From Adineta ricciae (lineage: Eukaryota; Rotifera; Eurotatoria; Adinetida; Adinetidae): 64,000 bases of DNA. The stretch spans positions 22,253-86,252 of the forward strand of contig CAJNOJ010000382.1 of assembly GCA_905250025.1 (NCBI GenBank), given 5' to 3'. Each line of letters starts with the position of its first letter. Position 1 is the first letter of the stretch. Of this stretch, positions 21,157 through 30,511 are shown in pieces. The notes beneath the pieces were generated by a model. That model was not told the DNA's origin. It saw nothing but the letters and a program-made list of their open reading frames with translations, and did no database searches. The position numbers and the translations under genes were made by a program.

Positions 21157-22116
21157 TTAGATACGCAAAGTCATGTTCGGATGAGTTTTGCTAAATTCCA
21201 TTCGTAGTGTTTGAATTTCTTCCGAGGAGAACATATTGTTATTAATATAAAGTTCCGCAAGGTATTTTAATTTGAAAATGCTTCGTGGCAAATGAACGAG
21301 TTTGTTATGAGACAAATCCAAATGATAGAGTCTTTGCAGTTTGTCAATCGTGCTCGGAATCGATATCAGTGTTGTATTTCGAAGTTCCAGAATAGCGAGA
21401 TAAGTGAAAGAATCGATTGAACTTATATCTTTCAACGGATTATTGTTCATCCGAAGAATTGCCAGACTAGTCGGAGTTTTGAAAAATGGTATTTCGGTGA
21501 AGAGATTATCAGCAACATGTAAGCAATCCACATCGGTTCGAAATCCTTCGATTCTTGACAGACGATTATTGTCAAGATAAACATGTCGTAAATACGGCAT
21601 GTTACTCAGACTGGGAATCTCGGAAAGCGAGCAATTATTCAAGGTTAATGAATAGAGATGAATGAGAGACGAAAATTGATTGGTTAAATTCATAATCGAC
21701 GAGTTCAACATTTGAATGGTGTTCACTTGTTGTAAATTTGCCAAACTATCGGGTACAATGCCTAATAGGAAAACTCAGTTGAACTCCAAACAACATGTTT
21801 TCATCTTACCATCTGAGAAAGCACCATTTACAATCGTCAGTCCGGTCAGTTTTTTCAAACAAAAGAGAATTTCAGGAATAGGAGTGTTTCCATCGATTAG
21901 TGAAAGTGAAGAAACAAAAGTATTCGTTCTGTCCATAGTCGCCGAATTGCTCGCTGGATAATGCAACATCGGGTTGATTCTAATACGAAATGGAAAATCC
22001 AATAGCACTTCATAGTCATTTGCATAGCGTGAACAATCGATTTTGAGTGATTCGTTGGTAGTTGTATACGTAACCAATGTACATGATATCAGAAAAAGAA
22101 TTCTGTAGACAGTCAT
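21157..22116 (-). CDS. Secreted leucine-rich-repeat protein 1
   Basis: Exons 22116-21810 and 21761-21157; 48-nt phase-1 intron; 303 residues. A signal peptide (MTVYRILFLISCTLVTYTTT) is followed by a Cys-containing N-terminal region (IDCSRY, FCLKKL) and about six to seven leucine-rich repeats, for example LRHVYLDNNRLSRIEGF and LYHLDLSHNKLVHLPRSIF, ending THPNMTLRI. It has no TM helix after the repeats, so it is probably secreted or peripherally bound. Neighbour 22221 is a paralogue with the intron at the same place. The partner is unknown; adhesion or recognition is the general LRR role. Confidence 0.85.
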
Positions 22117-22220
22117 TTATTTTTCTCTTTTCGAACGTCGTACAAAAAATGAATTTAGGATTAATAGAACATGAATATCGGCAGTTTGGTTGATATTTAT
22201 GTTGTTAAATGACATACTTA

Positions 22221-23197
22221 TTAAATACACAGAGTGATATTTGGATGACTCATATTAAAATACGTTTTGATTGTTTCAATTTCTTGATCGGAGAATGAAT
22301 TGTTATTAACGAAGAGTGTGTTAAGTTTATTTAATTCGAGAATATTGAATGGTAGATAAAATAAGTCGTTGTAAGATAAATCAAGACGCTCAAGTTTTTG
22401 CAGTTTGTTAATCGTCGGTGGAATGGAGGTGAGAGTTGTATTGTGAAGATCAACTCGCTCTAAGTTGATAAACGAATCAAGTTTGATGATATTTCGTAAA
22501 GGATTATTATTCATGGTAAGTTCTTCGACGTATGCGGGGATTTTTACAGTCGGTATTTCAGAGAAGAGATTGTTCGAGAGTGACAAACTGAGAATGTCCC
22601 CGTCTAATCCATCAAGTTTCGATAGATGATTGCGATCAAGTTCAATATGCCAGACATTCGACAAATTACTCAGATTAGGTAATTGCGGAAGTGAACAGTT
22701 GACCAAGATTAACCAATAGAGATGTTTTAAAACCGTTAATTGATTCGTCATCTTAGTAATCGTCGTGTTGATTATTTCAAGACGTTGTAATATTTGTAGA
22801 TCTGCCAGACTATCCGGAACTATACCTAAGAAAAACGTACACTTGATACTAATAGAGACTAATAAGAAAGTTTGTCACCATCGCTGAAGACCATATTTTT
22901 GATGATTAAATATTTAAGTTCTTTCAAGCAGAAGATACTCTCAGGAACAACACCATTTGGCTCGACGAGCGTCAGTGAATTGACAACACGTTCTGTCGGA
23001 TACATAGTAGCAATACTTTCATTCGTATGAATTGTTTCTGGATTAATTAAAACGGGAAACGGAAATTGTTTGAGAATTTCATAGTCATCAAGATAATGTT
23101 CACAACCGAGAGATGGTGATCGGTGAAATACAGCATCACTATATTTCACCGTCCAATAGAAGATGACGTATAGAACAACGATTTTACATTCAGTCAT
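22221..23197 (-). CDS. Secreted leucine-rich-repeat protein 2
   Basis: Exons 23197-22879 and 22825-22221; 53-nt phase-1 intron; 307 residues. The start is the ATG giving MTECKIVVLYVIFYWTVKYS, a signal peptide. The layout matches LRR protein 1: N-terminal Cys region (LGCEHY, FCLKEL), junction at GIVPDSLADLQ, then repeats such as VWHIELDRNHLSKLDGL and LERLDLSYNDLFYLPFNIL, ending SHPNITLCI. The exon 2 length is identical (605 bases) to that of the neighbour, a clear tandem duplicate. Extracellular recognition is likely; ligand unknown. Confidence 0.85.
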
Positions 23198-23354
23198 TTG
23201 TTTCGACAATCGATTAATCCTTTATTTCTTATTTAGATTCGGTTGGTATATTTGCGTACTACTTTACTTTGGATGAATGTCACACACGTTTTACATGTTA
23301 AGTTTCTCTAATGGAAGGAGAATAAGGGCTACTCCCGATCATGTTGATGTTCCA

Positions 23355-23867
23355 TTAGTTTTTTAATGTATACGTATTGTACCAATACGTCATTTCATCG
23401 AGATTTGGAAACGTCTTGGTTACTCGCTCAGCTGTTTCTTGATCCATGCTAGTACCTAAGCATGGTCTTCCTTTCGGGACATTACACCAAGCATGACCTG
23501 CTTGTTTGGGTTTTGTTTTAATATGTATTTCAAAACCAATATGCTTCCTTTGTTGACTGCCTTCAGGAGGTATGTCAGCATCGATAGTAAAGCGAACTTT
23601 CCATTCATGTCCGAGAGGAAATACTGATGTTTTCTTTTTAATTATTCCTTCAAATTCGGCGTCAACTTGCACGACTCCTTCGTCGATATGCTTGTGAAAA
23701 TTAACGAACGCTTCGCATAATTTTAATTCTTCCATAATGGCTTGTTGTGCTGCATTTGTAATTATGCCGCCGGCGAAGTTTTTAAGATGTTGATACATGA
23801 CTTGGATTATATCTCGATTTGCTGATTCCAAATTTGGAGCATCCCAGTCATAAACAATCTGTGCCAT
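23355..23867 (-). CDS. Unknown 170-residue conserved protein
   Basis: Single exon beginning MAQIVYDWDAPNLESANRD. An upstream in-frame ATG exists at 23960, but copy B is out of frame there, so the start at 23867 is chosen. No signal peptide or TM. The centre (HEWKVRFTIDADIPPEG, KHIGFEIHIKTKPKQAGHAW) looks like a beta-rich fold; two Cys near PKGRPCLG. Copy B has two extra C-terminal residues and one indel. I do not recognise the family. Confidence 0.7.
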   Translation of the reverse strand: MAQIVYDWDAPNLESANRDIIQVMYQHLKNFAGGIITNAAQQAIMEELKLCEAFVNFHKHIDEGVVQVDAEFEGIIKKKTSVFPLGHEWKVRFTIDADIPPEGSQQRKHIGFEIHIKTKPKQAGHAWCNVPKGRPCLGTSMDQETAERVTKTFPNLDEMTYWYNTYTLKN

Positions 23868-24425
23868 TTCAGTCGTGATTATTTCTGATCTGCTGATGAT
23901 GAAAATTAGCAATATATCACGCGTATTTATATTCAGCGACGTTGTTTGGTATTTTCCCATGGATGTTGTTCTATATGCGCTGACGTACGATCGTTGTTGA
24001 TAATTTTCTTTCCTTCACTAGACAAATGTGGGTCGTGTATCAGAACGATGCGGGTTTTGGTAAGACGAAGTGAATACGTCACTGAGCCCGGGAATGAATG
24101 ATTCACATACAGGAACATTCCGACACGTTGTCTTAGAGAAGATTGATATCAACTCCAAATAAACTAACTACTTTTATGAACAAAGATCATATGGGATTCG
24201 TACATGCTATACATCAATGGCACTGCATCCACCGTTAACAATCTTATAGCCATTTGTTACGTTCCATATGAATAGACGATTTACGTCTTTCGAAAAATTC
24301 GTATTCTTATATTTTTCCTTGTCCGATGTTATTTAATGCTATAACAACGATAACAATATCTACAAAGATATCAAAAATCGAATATTATCACCCTTCTCGA
24401 GTTATTGTAATCGATATTAATCATT
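23868..24425. other. Upstream region of the 170-residue gene
   Basis: Contains a 61-codon minus-strand frame (24118-23933, MFLYVNHSF...) that is also open in copy B, but most differences between the copies change the residue, so it is more likely untranslated DNA or a relic. No other feature is recognised. Confidence 0.45.
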
Positions 24426-24600
24426 TCATTCCCAATCTACTTCGAATTTTTCCACTCGATTATTCTCAGTATCAGCAACAATGAGATTTCCGTGCCTATA
24501 GAATCGTATATCATGTGGTTCACTTAAATATCCCACCCATCTTCCTTTACCATTCTCATCAATAAGAACTTCATCTTATTTGTCTCCTTGATATCATCGT
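24426..24600 (-). pseudogene. NHL-repeat gene fragment
   Basis: The minus strand reads DEVLIDENGKGRWVGYL, then EPHDIRFYRHGNLIVADTEN and NRVEKFEVDWE before a stop: one NHL (beta-propeller) blade and a gene's C-terminus. A TAA directly precedes the first residue and no further blades follow before the repeat boundary at 24632. The same fragment, with an added frameshift, lies at 63459-63640. Confidence 0.65.
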
Positions 24601-24644
24601 AGAATTCGGTTATTTTCTGAGTCTGCGATATAGGTATCCGTCAA

Positions 24645-24812
24645 GAATGTCCGTTAGAAAATGTCCTTTAGAAAACGTCCTCAAGTTTTGGTCCTTTTAG
24701 GAAATGTCTTGTGTTGTAAATGGCCTTTTAAAAAATGTCCTTTAGAAATAGGCCTTTGTCATTTGGTCCTATGAAAAAATGTCCTCCATTATTGGAATGT
24801 CCTTTCGGTATA
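24645..24812. repeat. Degenerate short repeats at the copy A breakpoint
   Basis: About ten imperfect units around AAATGTCCTTTAG (also GTCCGTTAG, ACGTCCTC, GGTCCTTTTAG, GGCCTTTT) begin 13 bases after homology to copy B stops. They look like a decayed minisatellite. Not found in copy B. Confidence 0.7.
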
Positions 24813-25667
24813 AAACAAAGAAACAGTCGATGGGTAGTGTAAATAATCTATTTTCTATTATAACGAGTCAAATTNGTCATCTATACCAGTATTAATTAGA
24901 TAACAAGTTTTCCATTTATGTTCGATATATTTGTTCATCTGATGTATTTTCTTTTCGATTTCAGTAGTAATCATTGGGTAAGCTTATTTTCTGTCAACTA
25001 TGACTGGACAAACTGATTACCAAGTACAAGAGGGCCGAATGAAGAGTCCCACGATGAACTGTTCCTCCATCCCCAGTTCCTCTAATGACTCGAAATGGAA
25101 ATGATCAAAGAGAACGGCATCGGCATCGGATGTCTGATTCTAGTTGCTTTGGAAATACATGCACAATTATACCATAATAGCTTGGGAAGGGGGACGCGAA
25201 AGAAAATGTCTACATCAACGACTGATTCACAGCGTGTTGACTTCGTGTAGAACGTATTAAGAATAAAATTTGTTCACGTTCTGACTGTACCGTGGATCGA
25301 ACGATGATAAGCTTTTGTTCCGTTATTGACAATCCTTTATCTCTTCCTTTGATTACAAATTTAATTGTGTTGTTTAGAAAAAAGTTCCGATGAACTTTAG
25401 TTTCTTTGAATGACAAAACATATATTAGTAGAAAGATAACACAAATCGAGGTCGATTCAATGACCAATCTACCCGAGTTGGAAAATTTTGTTTTCAGTCC
25501 GTGCAAGGGAAATTTTTATTATGTGAATAAAATATACACAACGCTCGTCGACATTAGCTCGCATTACCCTCGACTGAAATAGTAGTTCAGCGTACAATAG
25601 TTTTCATTCATGTTTCACATAAAAAAAACAGAAATATCTAATTAGATTTAACTTCTCGAGAACTATC
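24813..25667. other. Single-copy spacer with an ambiguous base
   Basis: AT-rich, no gene recognised. The only N in the window is at 24875. A minus-strand frame at 25210-25506 has no ATG start and no recognisable similarity. Confidence 0.5.
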
Positions 25668-25820
25668 TGTAACGATAATGATATCCTCTCCTTCTGTTTT
25701 CCTCTCTCTATATAAGCGTGTGTCTTATTGTGAAGCAGACACATTATGGATACGTGAGTAAGCTCAATAAACGTCTATACCGCCAGAAACGCTTAGCTGC
25801 TCAAACAGTTTGTCGTTACA
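25668..25820 (+). mobile_element. Probable solo LTR, 153 bp
   Basis: The element starts TGTAACGA and ends TCGTTACA, a perfect 8-bp inverted terminus of TG...CA type. Inside are a TATA box (TATATAAG, 25709-25716) and, 49 bases on, a poly(A) signal (AATAAA, 25766-25771) in the order of an LTR promoter and terminator. No primer-binding site, gag/pol or second LTR is next to it, so a solo LTR is most likely. No clear target-site duplication (left flank ACTATC, right flank CCTATT). A short terminal-inverted-repeat DNA element is the alternative. Confidence 0.55.
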
Positions 25821-26315
25821 CCTATTTCTCCATCAAAGTCGCCATTCGTCTATGTACTTGATGAAGACAACACTTTCGTTTCATAAGAGGGAGAAAGTCT
25901 CCTTTGGCGAAAGAGAGACAACTCGATACATTTTGTAAAACTATACTGAAGCTCTCAATTCGAAGCGTTTTCATTTTCACCCACCTAGTGTAGATATCAG
26001 TATCTGCGATAACATTGATGCGCACTAATCAAGCTGTATCATGATCATGATGAAGCTAAGCTTATTTCGTAGAAGTGCAGCACAAAAATATACTCTTGTC
26101 TACTTTCAAAAGAACGGGTGTATTGACAAATGATTGGGTTGATCTTCAACAACTTTCATCATCGGTATTGTCTTCATTTTCATGCATATACAAGTTCAAC
26201 GTTAAAACACATTACGAGAAAAACTTCAGAGAGAGAAAGGTCGCATACAAGGGAAAATTAGAAGGGGGGGGGGGATTCCCCTCCTGCTCCCCCCGCAAAT
26301 CGTAAACCCTGGATC
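25821..26315. other. Spacer with an 11-G run
   Basis: No gene is recognised. An 11-base poly-G run (26264-26274) followed by C-rich CTCCCCCC (26288-26294) could form a strong hairpin or G-quadruplex and may be a sequencing trouble spot. Confidence 0.5.
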
Positions 26316-26415
26316 TAGGTGCAAAAATAGTAAATGATAATTGTGTTCATTTTCAGGCATTAGGTGCAAAAATAGTAAATGATAATTGTGTTCATTTTCA
26401 GGCATTAGGTGCAAA
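26316..26415 (+). repeat. 45-bp tandem repeat, 2.2 units
   Basis: Two perfect 45-base units (26316-26360 and 26361-26405) and ten bases of a third. Each unit starts TAGGTGCAAA and contains GTAAAT...TTTTCAG, a splice-donor/acceptor-like pair only 27 bases apart. Perfect identity means the duplication is recent. Confidence 0.9.
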
Positions 26416-26650
26416 TTCTGATACTGGCGCCGCTGGTAGTAATTACTTCAGGAACAATTTTGAATCAACTATCGAATCCTCAATGAAATCGTCTTTTAAT
26501 AAACATAGTAATCTGACAGTTGCTGATAGAAGAGAGCATGCTCATTTAGCGAGAAATTTCCCGATCAATCTGGTAATGCATTTTATCGTATGGTGCGAAC
26601 GGTTAAACTTAGTTTTAATTAGTAGTTTGAACAGAACAATAACACGGTGG
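26406..26650 (+). other. Short open frame, possible gene fragment
   Basis: The plus strand stays open from the last tandem unit through AGSNYFRNNFESTIESS, then MKSSFNKHSNLTVADRREH and AHLARNFPINLV, ending near a GTAATG donor-like site. The sequence looks protein-like, but it runs into the 3' end of the minus-strand gene at 26651. Possibly one exon of a broken gene; family not recognised. Confidence 0.3.
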
Positions 26651-27310
26651 TCACTCAAAATATGTCATTACCGAAATAATCATATAGAATTTATGGTACT
26701 GTAATATTGTCATGGTAATTTTGATCGTTGGCAGAGCTTTTTGTTCATATCCACGAGCAAGAAATAATGCTATTAATATCAGGTTTAAAATAATTAACAT
26801 AGATTCTATAGCCATTAGACTTTTCAGTCGTGGGACTTCTCCTCGAGTTTGTCTACGAAGCTGAACGTATTGATAAAAAGTAAATAAAAAGATAAGCATA
26901 AAGGCGATGTGGTTCATTCCAGAATGTCCATTTCTATACTGCAAATGATCGAAAAAACCTCCGATTAATACTAAACCCGAAATAACCACGAAAAACCGTT
27001 GTACTTTCTGTCCGTTTTCTCCGATAAACAACGACATTGGATAACATAAAGACAGACTAATAAATACTCGAATAATCTCATGTGTTCGCCAGAAAACTGC
27101 TTTCCATTCAGCATACGTATCCGTATACAGAATATATCCTTCTGTCATAATAACCAATTCGTCCAAAATAAAGACAGCGAGCAAACGTTGAACGAATACT
27201 TTTAAATAGGGATTTTTCACTGGTTCCAAAGCAATAAGACCGATCATCATCGCTTCGCATATAATTCTTGCGACGAGCATTTCATTATTACAGCTTACAG
27301 CGATCGACAT
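26651..27310 (-). CDS. Orphan multi-pass membrane protein, 219 residues
   Basis: The first ATG gives MSIAVSCNNEMLVARIICEA. About six hydrophobic segments: 10-30, 42-65, 85-103, 115-130, 137-155 and 170-190. It has no signal peptide and short loops (GENGQKVQRF, RRQTRGEVPR). Present only in the single-copy middle region. The C-terminus (TILQYHKFYMIISVMTYFE) may include read-through of an unrecognised intron. Family not recognised; a channel, transporter or receptor-like protein is possible. Confidence 0.55.
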   Translation of the reverse strand: MSIAVSCNNEMLVARIICEAMMIGLIALEPVKNPYLKVFVQRLLAVFILDELVIMTEGYILYTDTYAEWKAVFWRTHEIIRVFISLSLCYPMSLFIGENGQKVQRFFVVISGLVLIGGFFDHLQYRNGHSGMNHIAFMLIFLFTFYQYVQLRRQTRGEVPRLKSLMAIESMLIILNLILIALFLARGYEQKALPTIKITMTILQYHKFYMIISVMTYFE

Positions 27311-28274
27311 GTTCGCAAACACAGAAATATCTATACGAATGCTCTATTCACGATATAAAAACACTGTAATAATATTTTTCCTACTGTTTTTATGCTTTTA
27401 TATCACGTGAGTCATAGTTGTTTTTCTCTCTCCTGAATATACTACAATGACGGACGGGGAACATGAGTCACATTGAAATTTTTGCGTTTCTCCTATAAGA
27501 AAACGGGAACATTGCTCCGATCGAGACGTGTACTTAGTTATTTTCATCTTCGTCTGTGTTGGAATAGGATAAAGAGAAAAAGTTTACTGCGTGTAAATCT
27601 CTTTGCACAGCAAAAGAATCGAGCGTTTTCTATTACGAGAACGATTTACTCATGAAAAATCGTTAAAAATTTTGTATTTTGGCAATTCTTTAAGTATATT
27701 ATGTGAGCCCAAGCATTCTCGATTGACAAAATACGTTGACCTATAATACCATTATAAATTTGTGTTTGAGTTAAAAATTGCAATAATATGGATAGAATGA
27801 GATAAGATCAGCAGAGTATCCAATCCAATTTGTTCATTTGCTTCAAGAAAATGACGACTAATTTTCTCAGCATTGTCGAATTTTATATTTTCACCTCTTT
27901 CAAATCTGAAGATGATGATAGCGATAAGTCAGCACTCTATCAGAATGACAATCTTCTTATAAAAAATGAAATAATAATCACGCTTTGTTGACTTGACGTT
28001 TCATCACATGAACGCTTCTGAAAATGTTAGTATCATTTGAGAGATGATATAAATACAATTATACATGACCAATGATTTTTACCTAATGGATTTATTGTTG
28101 CACTAGTGTTTGCGTTCATACAAAGAAAGTTACGTAATGTTACTGTTTTGTTGTCTCGATCACAGAGTTCTTGGAACATTTCACACATTTATATCTTTAA
28201 CACAAAACAACGAACGGTATAAACACAACTGAGAAATAAACCGTAACTGGCAACATTGGACAAATATCAGGCAC
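27311..28274. other. Spacer, no gene recognised
   Basis: AT-rich; a 60-codon frame at 27473 has no supporting features. Probably the shared upstream region of the minus-strand membrane gene and decayed DNA. Confidence 0.5.
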
Positions 28275-29496
28275 TATTATTGTGTGGTGGAATAACTATG
28301 TTGACGATGATAATCAAGATCATCAAAGAATATCTACACAACTCCAGTACACTTTACCCGAGATCAGTATATTCAATGACAATAATCGATGCATCAATTA
28401 CATTCTTGACAACATCGATTGAAAAGTATGTCTGATCATTTCAGTATCACTTGTACAGCATGTTGTATTGTGCATCGACGCACGTCCTAAGCATAAATTC
28501 AGTTTACATCCTTGGTGATGGAAAAGATCAACATGAGCAATCGATGAAAATATGGTCGAAGGTAAAAGATGTCTCCAGTGATATCACACAGATCTGTCAA
28601 CCGACCGACCGTCGATATCAGATCAATGGCAGTCCAATGAGCTTCGTGGCATCTGACAAAAGACTAGATCATTTGGATCCGTCATTGATGTACAGACAAA
28701 TCATCAAAGAAATCCTTTTGATGATGATTGAATTCGTAGACTATTACTGTGACATATTTGTTGACAATGACACCGATAAAAAGAAAGTGAAACGATTAGA
28801 AGATGAACATCACAATCATACACCCATCTGGTGATATACAACAGAGAGATTTCTGTTTGATACCCTCAATCGTGCATTGAGAATGACGAATGGTGAGGTG
28901 ATCACACTGATGGGAAAGATAATAAAGTCGTGAGCGTCTTTTTTTTATGATGAAGATTAATCCTAAGAAATCAACGATGCCACTTGCTTTGGTCGAACAC
29001 GTGAGTCAGTTTGGAGAAGAGAAAGAAGTTCTGTTTTCGATGCACAATGTATTTCGTGTGCTAACTCGAATAGCACAGACGGATATTATTGAATAGGTCG
29101 TTAAAGACCTGATCGATAAAACAATTCATGAAAACGGCACGACATGGATTCATAATCAACTTGGCTTAATTATATATCAACAAGGTCAATATGAAGACTT
29201 CATAGTACTGTATAAAAAATCTCTCGAAATACTACTTAAGCCATTTCCTTCTAAGCGTCCCGGTATGGTATCGTCCTACAGCAACATTGGTTTGATATAT
29301 TTTGAAATGAACGATTTTCAAAGGCACGTATAGCATATGAGCAGATTCTCCAAATTCAATGACAATCGCTCCTTCTCAGTAATCGTTCTGCGTTGGCTGC
29401 ATCGTGCAACAACGTTGATTTAGTGTATCATAGAACGGGCGATTATTCGGCGGCTCATTTGTTTTTCAAATACGCTCTGCAAATTTGACAACTAGT
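28275..29496 (+). pseudogene. Decayed ART/TPR-family gene
   Basis: Matches, in pieces, the bdelloid proteins that join an N-terminal region, an arginine ADP-ribosyltransferase-like domain and C-terminal TPRs. Order seen: NRCINYILDNID then a stop; after a frameshift VYILGDGKDQHEQSMKIWSK; HNHTPIWWYTTERFLFDTLN; EKEVLFSMHNVFRVLTRI; IHNQLGLIIYQQGQYEDF; SYSNIGLIYFEMNDF; and a last TPR with ALQI before the stop. The central part carrying the usual catalytic motifs is missing between about 28930 and 28960, and several stops and frameshifts interrupt the rest. It is clearly dead. Intact family members are thought to modify proteins with ADP-ribose. Confidence 0.8.
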
Positions 29497-30172
29497 TCTA
29501 TCATCAAGTCATCGTCATCTCCGACTCTATAAAAGAAACGTTGGAAAATACTGAGAATCTGTAACTTTTATTTGTGTTCTCTCATGAAGAGAAAAAAACT
29601 GAAGAAACAAGTGTACATCTTCATTGAATATCTCAACAACCACAAAATTGATTGTTTTGTACGCTATTCATTTTTTTCTCTTCACATATAACGCATAATT
29701 GTTCTGCTTAATCACAAGTTTTACAGCACTTCGTCTTCGATCATCTAACTAGTTATCTTGTCGAAATTCTCAATTGATTAATTGAAAGACCTAGTCTTTA
29801 TCCAGTCGCAAATGCTTTATTTCGATCAAAGACTCAATACAATCATCTAATTTCAATTCAGTCGAATTTACAAATTCAGGTTCAAATTGATGATACTGAC
29901 ACTACTCATAATTAGACACTTGCGCATACTCATTTTCATTTGAACAGATCGGATTGATGACGTGACATTTTGTTTCTCATAAAATGAAAAAGTAATGGTA
30001 TCAATGATAACTATATCCTTGAACACAATGTGAAACAGCTAAATAAAGGGCAGGTTGTGGAAATAGATGAATTGTTCAGGTTCATAAGAAAACGAGCCAT
30101 TTGTCTTCATTGGACATGATGAGCGTCGAACGTGCATCAACAAGGTTTTTATCGACAAACGTTGCTGCGACT
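29497..30172. other. Spacer, no gene recognised
   Basis: AT-rich with no similarity I can recognise; lies between the ART/TPR pseudogene and a small possible secreted peptide. Confidence 0.5.
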
Positions 30173-30298
30173 ATGTCTCTTCATTCATTCATTGCTTTTT
30201 TTTTCTTGACGATCCTTACAACAATCAAATGTATTCTTTTTCAGGACCCACAATGCATATCTGATTGTAGGAGACACTTAGCCATGTGTCAGGACTAA
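30173..30298 (+). CDS. Possible small secreted Cys peptide, 41 residues
   Basis: From this ATG the frame gives MSLHSFIAFFFLTILTTIKC, a good signal peptide, then a short region with Cys at PQCISDCRRHLAMCQD. An upstream in-frame ATG at 30116 would destroy the signal-peptide look. No copy in the repeats to test conservation, so it could be chance. Confidence 0.25.
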   Translation: MSLHSFIAFFFLTILTTIKCILFQDPQCISDCRRHLAMCQD

Positions 30299-30511
30299 GC
30301 AGCAGACAATTATTTTTAGCGGATACTTTAACATTTTTTTCAAGTGATCTATATTTGACTTCATCCAGTGTTACAAGAACAAATCTCTCTCTCACACAAC
30401 TAGATACAAAGGCACGCAAAGATCTTGTGACTCTCGTTCATGTTTTCCGATAATTAGTTCAATCCGTCTCGTTCTTCACAATTACAAAGATAGAAAAAAA
30501 ATGCGCTGTTC

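Larger units (their letters stand above)
1..24632 (+). repeat. Copy A of a ~25 kb direct repeat
   Basis: This segment is collinear with 38615-63666, in the same orientation. Position 1 matches 38615, and the match ends at 24632 against 63666, after which the two sequences are unrelated. All genes, intron positions and several shared pseudogenes correspond. Coding divergence is about 4% by eye; intergenic DNA differs more, with many small indels. The left end is outside the window because copy A is already inside the F-box gene at base 1. It may be one allele of a pair, a segmental duplicate, or one haplotype joined to the other in assembly. Confidence 0.95.

Noticed and set aside
25210-25506. 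98-codon minus-strand frame in the middle region
   Set aside because: Starts with TTG rather than ATG and shows no domain or splice context.
25822-26025. 67-codon minus-strand frame next to the probable solo LTR
   Set aside because: No ATG start and no recognisable similarity; likely chance.
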